The notes under the pieces were generated by a model. It was not told where the DNA came from and made no database searches. It saw only the letters and a list, made by a program, of their open reading frames with translations. The position numbers and the translations under genes were made by a program. Source: Amaranthus tricolor (taxonomy: Eukaryota > Streptophyta > Magnoliopsida > Caryophyllales > Amaranthaceae). Taken from it: a stretch of DNA of 64,000 bases. Numbering within the stretch: position 1 is the stretch's first letter; the number at the start of each line of letters is the position of its first letter. Positions 62,113-64,000 of this stretch are shown here, one piece after another. The stretch is from NCBI RefSeq assembly GCF_026212465.1, contig NC_080055.1:16274714-16338713 (forward strand), read 5' to 3'.

Positions 62113-63557
62113 GTAAGTATTATATAGTAGGTGATTACAACTTATAAAGTAGGTATTTATATAATAGTTCATGTAGTACATGTTTTATGATAATTTAATA
62201 GGTATTTATTCGTTGATGAAGTAGGTTTTAATACATTATAAAGTAGGGTTACATATACAAATTAGTAGGTGTTTTACAGTAGTGACTATGTATTATGTAA
62301 TCCCTCCGTTACTTAAAGAAATTCTCATTTGTCATTTCAGAGTGTTTTATTTGTTGTTCCCATAAAGAATTTTTTTATTTATATTACAATTTTTGGACAA
62401 AAATAACCTTGTTCATCTTCATTTTAATATGTTAATAATGTTTATGGTTCCCACATATCTTCCACTAACTTCATTTTAACATTTTTATATTCCTTATGCT
62501 CCTCACATGTTTTCTAGTAACTTTATAAAAATATTTTTAATTAGTTGTGGTCCTCATATTTTGATCCTCTATTTTTTTATATTTTTAAATGTTTATGGGC
62601 CCTACTTTTTCTCCATCAAATTATTATTCAATAAAATAATATATTCTTATTTAAAAGATTCTATTTTTTCTTAATTCCCATAAACATTATTTAATACTTG
62701 TGGGAACTTCATTAAGGAATGGAGGAAGTATTATATAGTACGTATTTACAATTTATAGAGTAGGTGACTAGGTGTTCCTATATTATGTAGTAGGTTTTGA
62801 CATTAATTTAGTAGGTATTTATTTATTATGTTGTAGGTGTTTTACGTTTATGAAGTAGGTTTTTATAGATTATAAAGTAGGTGTTTTACATATATAATTT
62901 AATAGGTGTTTTAGGTTTATGAATTATGATGTAGGTGTTTACTTCACCTATATTAGATTTTTACGACATATAAAGTAGGTGTACATAAGTTATGTAGTAA
63001 GTGGTTCACGTTTATGAAGTAAGAGTTTTTTTATTGTGTTTTAGGTCTCTACATTTATGAAGTAGGTGTTTATACATTATAAAGTAGGTGTACATATATA
63101 ATTCAGTAGGTGCTTGACGATTATGCAGTAGGTCTTTAATTATGCGTTTTAGGTTCTATGTTTATGATGTAAATGTTTATTATATATATTTATAGTAGGT
63201 GTTTATAAATTGGTTGTACATATTTTATGTAGTAGTTGTTTTCCCTTTATGATTTAGGTCTTTATTAATTGTGTAGTATTTTAGATTTTGAAGTTGGTGT
63301 TTATGTATTATTTTGTATGTCTTTAGGGGTTATGTTTTAGGTGTTTTATGTTTATTAAACATGTATTTGTGTAGTACTTAGTAAGTCTTTATTTATTATT
63401 TTATGGGTGCTTTAATATTCCGAAGTATCAATATATATAATATATTATAGTAGGTTTTTACCGATTATAAAATAGGTTTTAAATAAATGTGTGTATAGAT
63501 ATTTGGGTGTTTAATGTATAGGTATTCCTAACATATAATTTTTTTTCCCTATTACAG
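62113..63557 (+). repeat. Intron made of degenerate GTAGGT-type repeats
   Basis: Dozens of imperfect copies of words such as TATGAAGTAGGTGTTTATA and TATTATGTAGTAGGTGTTTA fill this 1.4-kb stretch between a GTAAGT donor and a TTTTTCCCTATTACAG acceptor. The spacing is irregular, about 25-45 bp. A Stowaway MITE (62300-62728) splits the field. Confidence 0.8.
62300..62728. mobile_element. Stowaway-like MITE inside the repeat intron (429 bp)
   Basis: The ends ATCCCTCCGTTACTTAAAGA and, inverted, CTTCCTCCATTCCTTAATGA are flanked by TA (62298-62299 and 62729-62730). The GTAGGT repeats are absent between these ends and resume outside, which confirms it as an insertion. Confidence 0.82.
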
Positions 63558-64000
63558 TGTTGATAAGGTTGTATATACCAACTGCAAACCACACATCTTT
63601 CTTCATAATGGGACAGAAGAGATAAAGTCGACTTCTACTCAAGTTAATGATGTGATATCTATTGTGTTTTTGGGTTTTTTGAAAGTGAAATTTGGAAAGT
63701 TCCCTTCCAAATATTATTATATTCCTAGTTGCTCACTTGATGATGTAAGTAGAATGCAATTTATCCCTGATAATACTTAGTCACTACTGATGATATACAC
63801 GATATATTAGGTATGCCTTTAAATCCAGGTAAACAAGTTATATTACGTATGCCTTTGAATCCAGGTAAACAAGTTTTAAGAAGTCCAAAAAGAATTAAAA
63901 TACTTTTGATAGCTAGATGAATAATCTTGGTTTTATGAACTTTGAAACTGTAACACTCAAGAATCTTTTAGCTCTTTTCCCTAAATTCCCAAAAAGAAAT
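63558..64000 (+). pseudogene. Exon B of the unidentified split gene, runs off the window
   Basis: After the acceptor the frame continues in phase: VDKVVYTNCKPHIFLHNGTE, then FLKVKFGKFPSKYYYIPSCS. One frameshift near 63780 leads to TTDDIHDILGMPLNPGKQV, whose last part is tandemly duplicated (LRMPLNPGKQVLR). A further coding-like stretch, NNLGFMNFETVTLKNLLALF, reaches the window edge. The pattern 'DDIHDILGMP' resembles N-terminal regions of plant transposon-associated proteins (for example those found with Ulp1-like peptidases). I infer a transposon origin and cannot name the family. Confidence 0.5.

Overview
This is nuclear DNA of a flowering plant, probably a eudicot; I cannot name the species. 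The evidence is the AT-rich composition, Ty1/copia elements primed by initiator-Met tRNA, SIRE-type, Stowaway, hAT, Mutator and CACTA elements, a FAR1-like sequence, an NBS resistance-gene relic, and a split gene with plant-type GT-AG introns. There are no operons, CRISPR arrays or bacterial signals. Most of the window is nested transposable elements around one long, apparently intact host gene.

Layout. 1-4571: a very young Ty1/copia element (minus strand) with an intact 1,234-codon gag-pol that has lost its RNase H C-terminus; the visible LTR parts are identical. 4572-9000: MITEs, microsatellites, a degenerate repeat field, a hAT-like end and a CACTA end. 9370-10482: a frameshifted NBS resistance-gene relic (minus). 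10879-15701: a complete but inactivated copia element with 226-bp LTRs and a perfect 5-bp target duplication. 16335-16508: a small MITE. 16606-25912: a SIRE-type copia element (minus) with an extra ORF in the env position; its 5' LTR is cut off and fused to a FAR1/MULE-transposase relic (25913-27416). 27690-31971: a palindrome-rich repeat, a 1.94-kb Mutator-like element with a perfect 9-bp target duplication, and a hAT-like element.

32042-52650 (minus): the one confident host gene. I assembled 14 exons whose phases all agree (1,308 nt, 435 aa). They encode a PolI-type 5'-3' exonuclease/flap nuclease with a probable organelle-targeting N-terminus. Its introns hold a hAT MITE, a LINE fragment and two tandem duplications.

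55118-61040: a copia relic interrupted just before its YVDD motif by a gypsy-like LTR. That LTR contains a PIF/Harbinger-like element (TTA duplication) and a Pack-MULE that has captured the N-terminal half of a cationic amino acid transporter gene. 61043-61775: a second, inverted copy of the palindrome-rich repeat. 61922-64000: a degenerate split coding region of unknown function, probably transposon-derived, whose first intron is a field of short GTAGGT-type repeats with a Stowaway MITE inside.

The most notable items are the Pack-MULE with its captured transporter, the palindromic repeat family at three loci, and the recent RNase H-less copia element. I found no evidence for a wholly new biological system.
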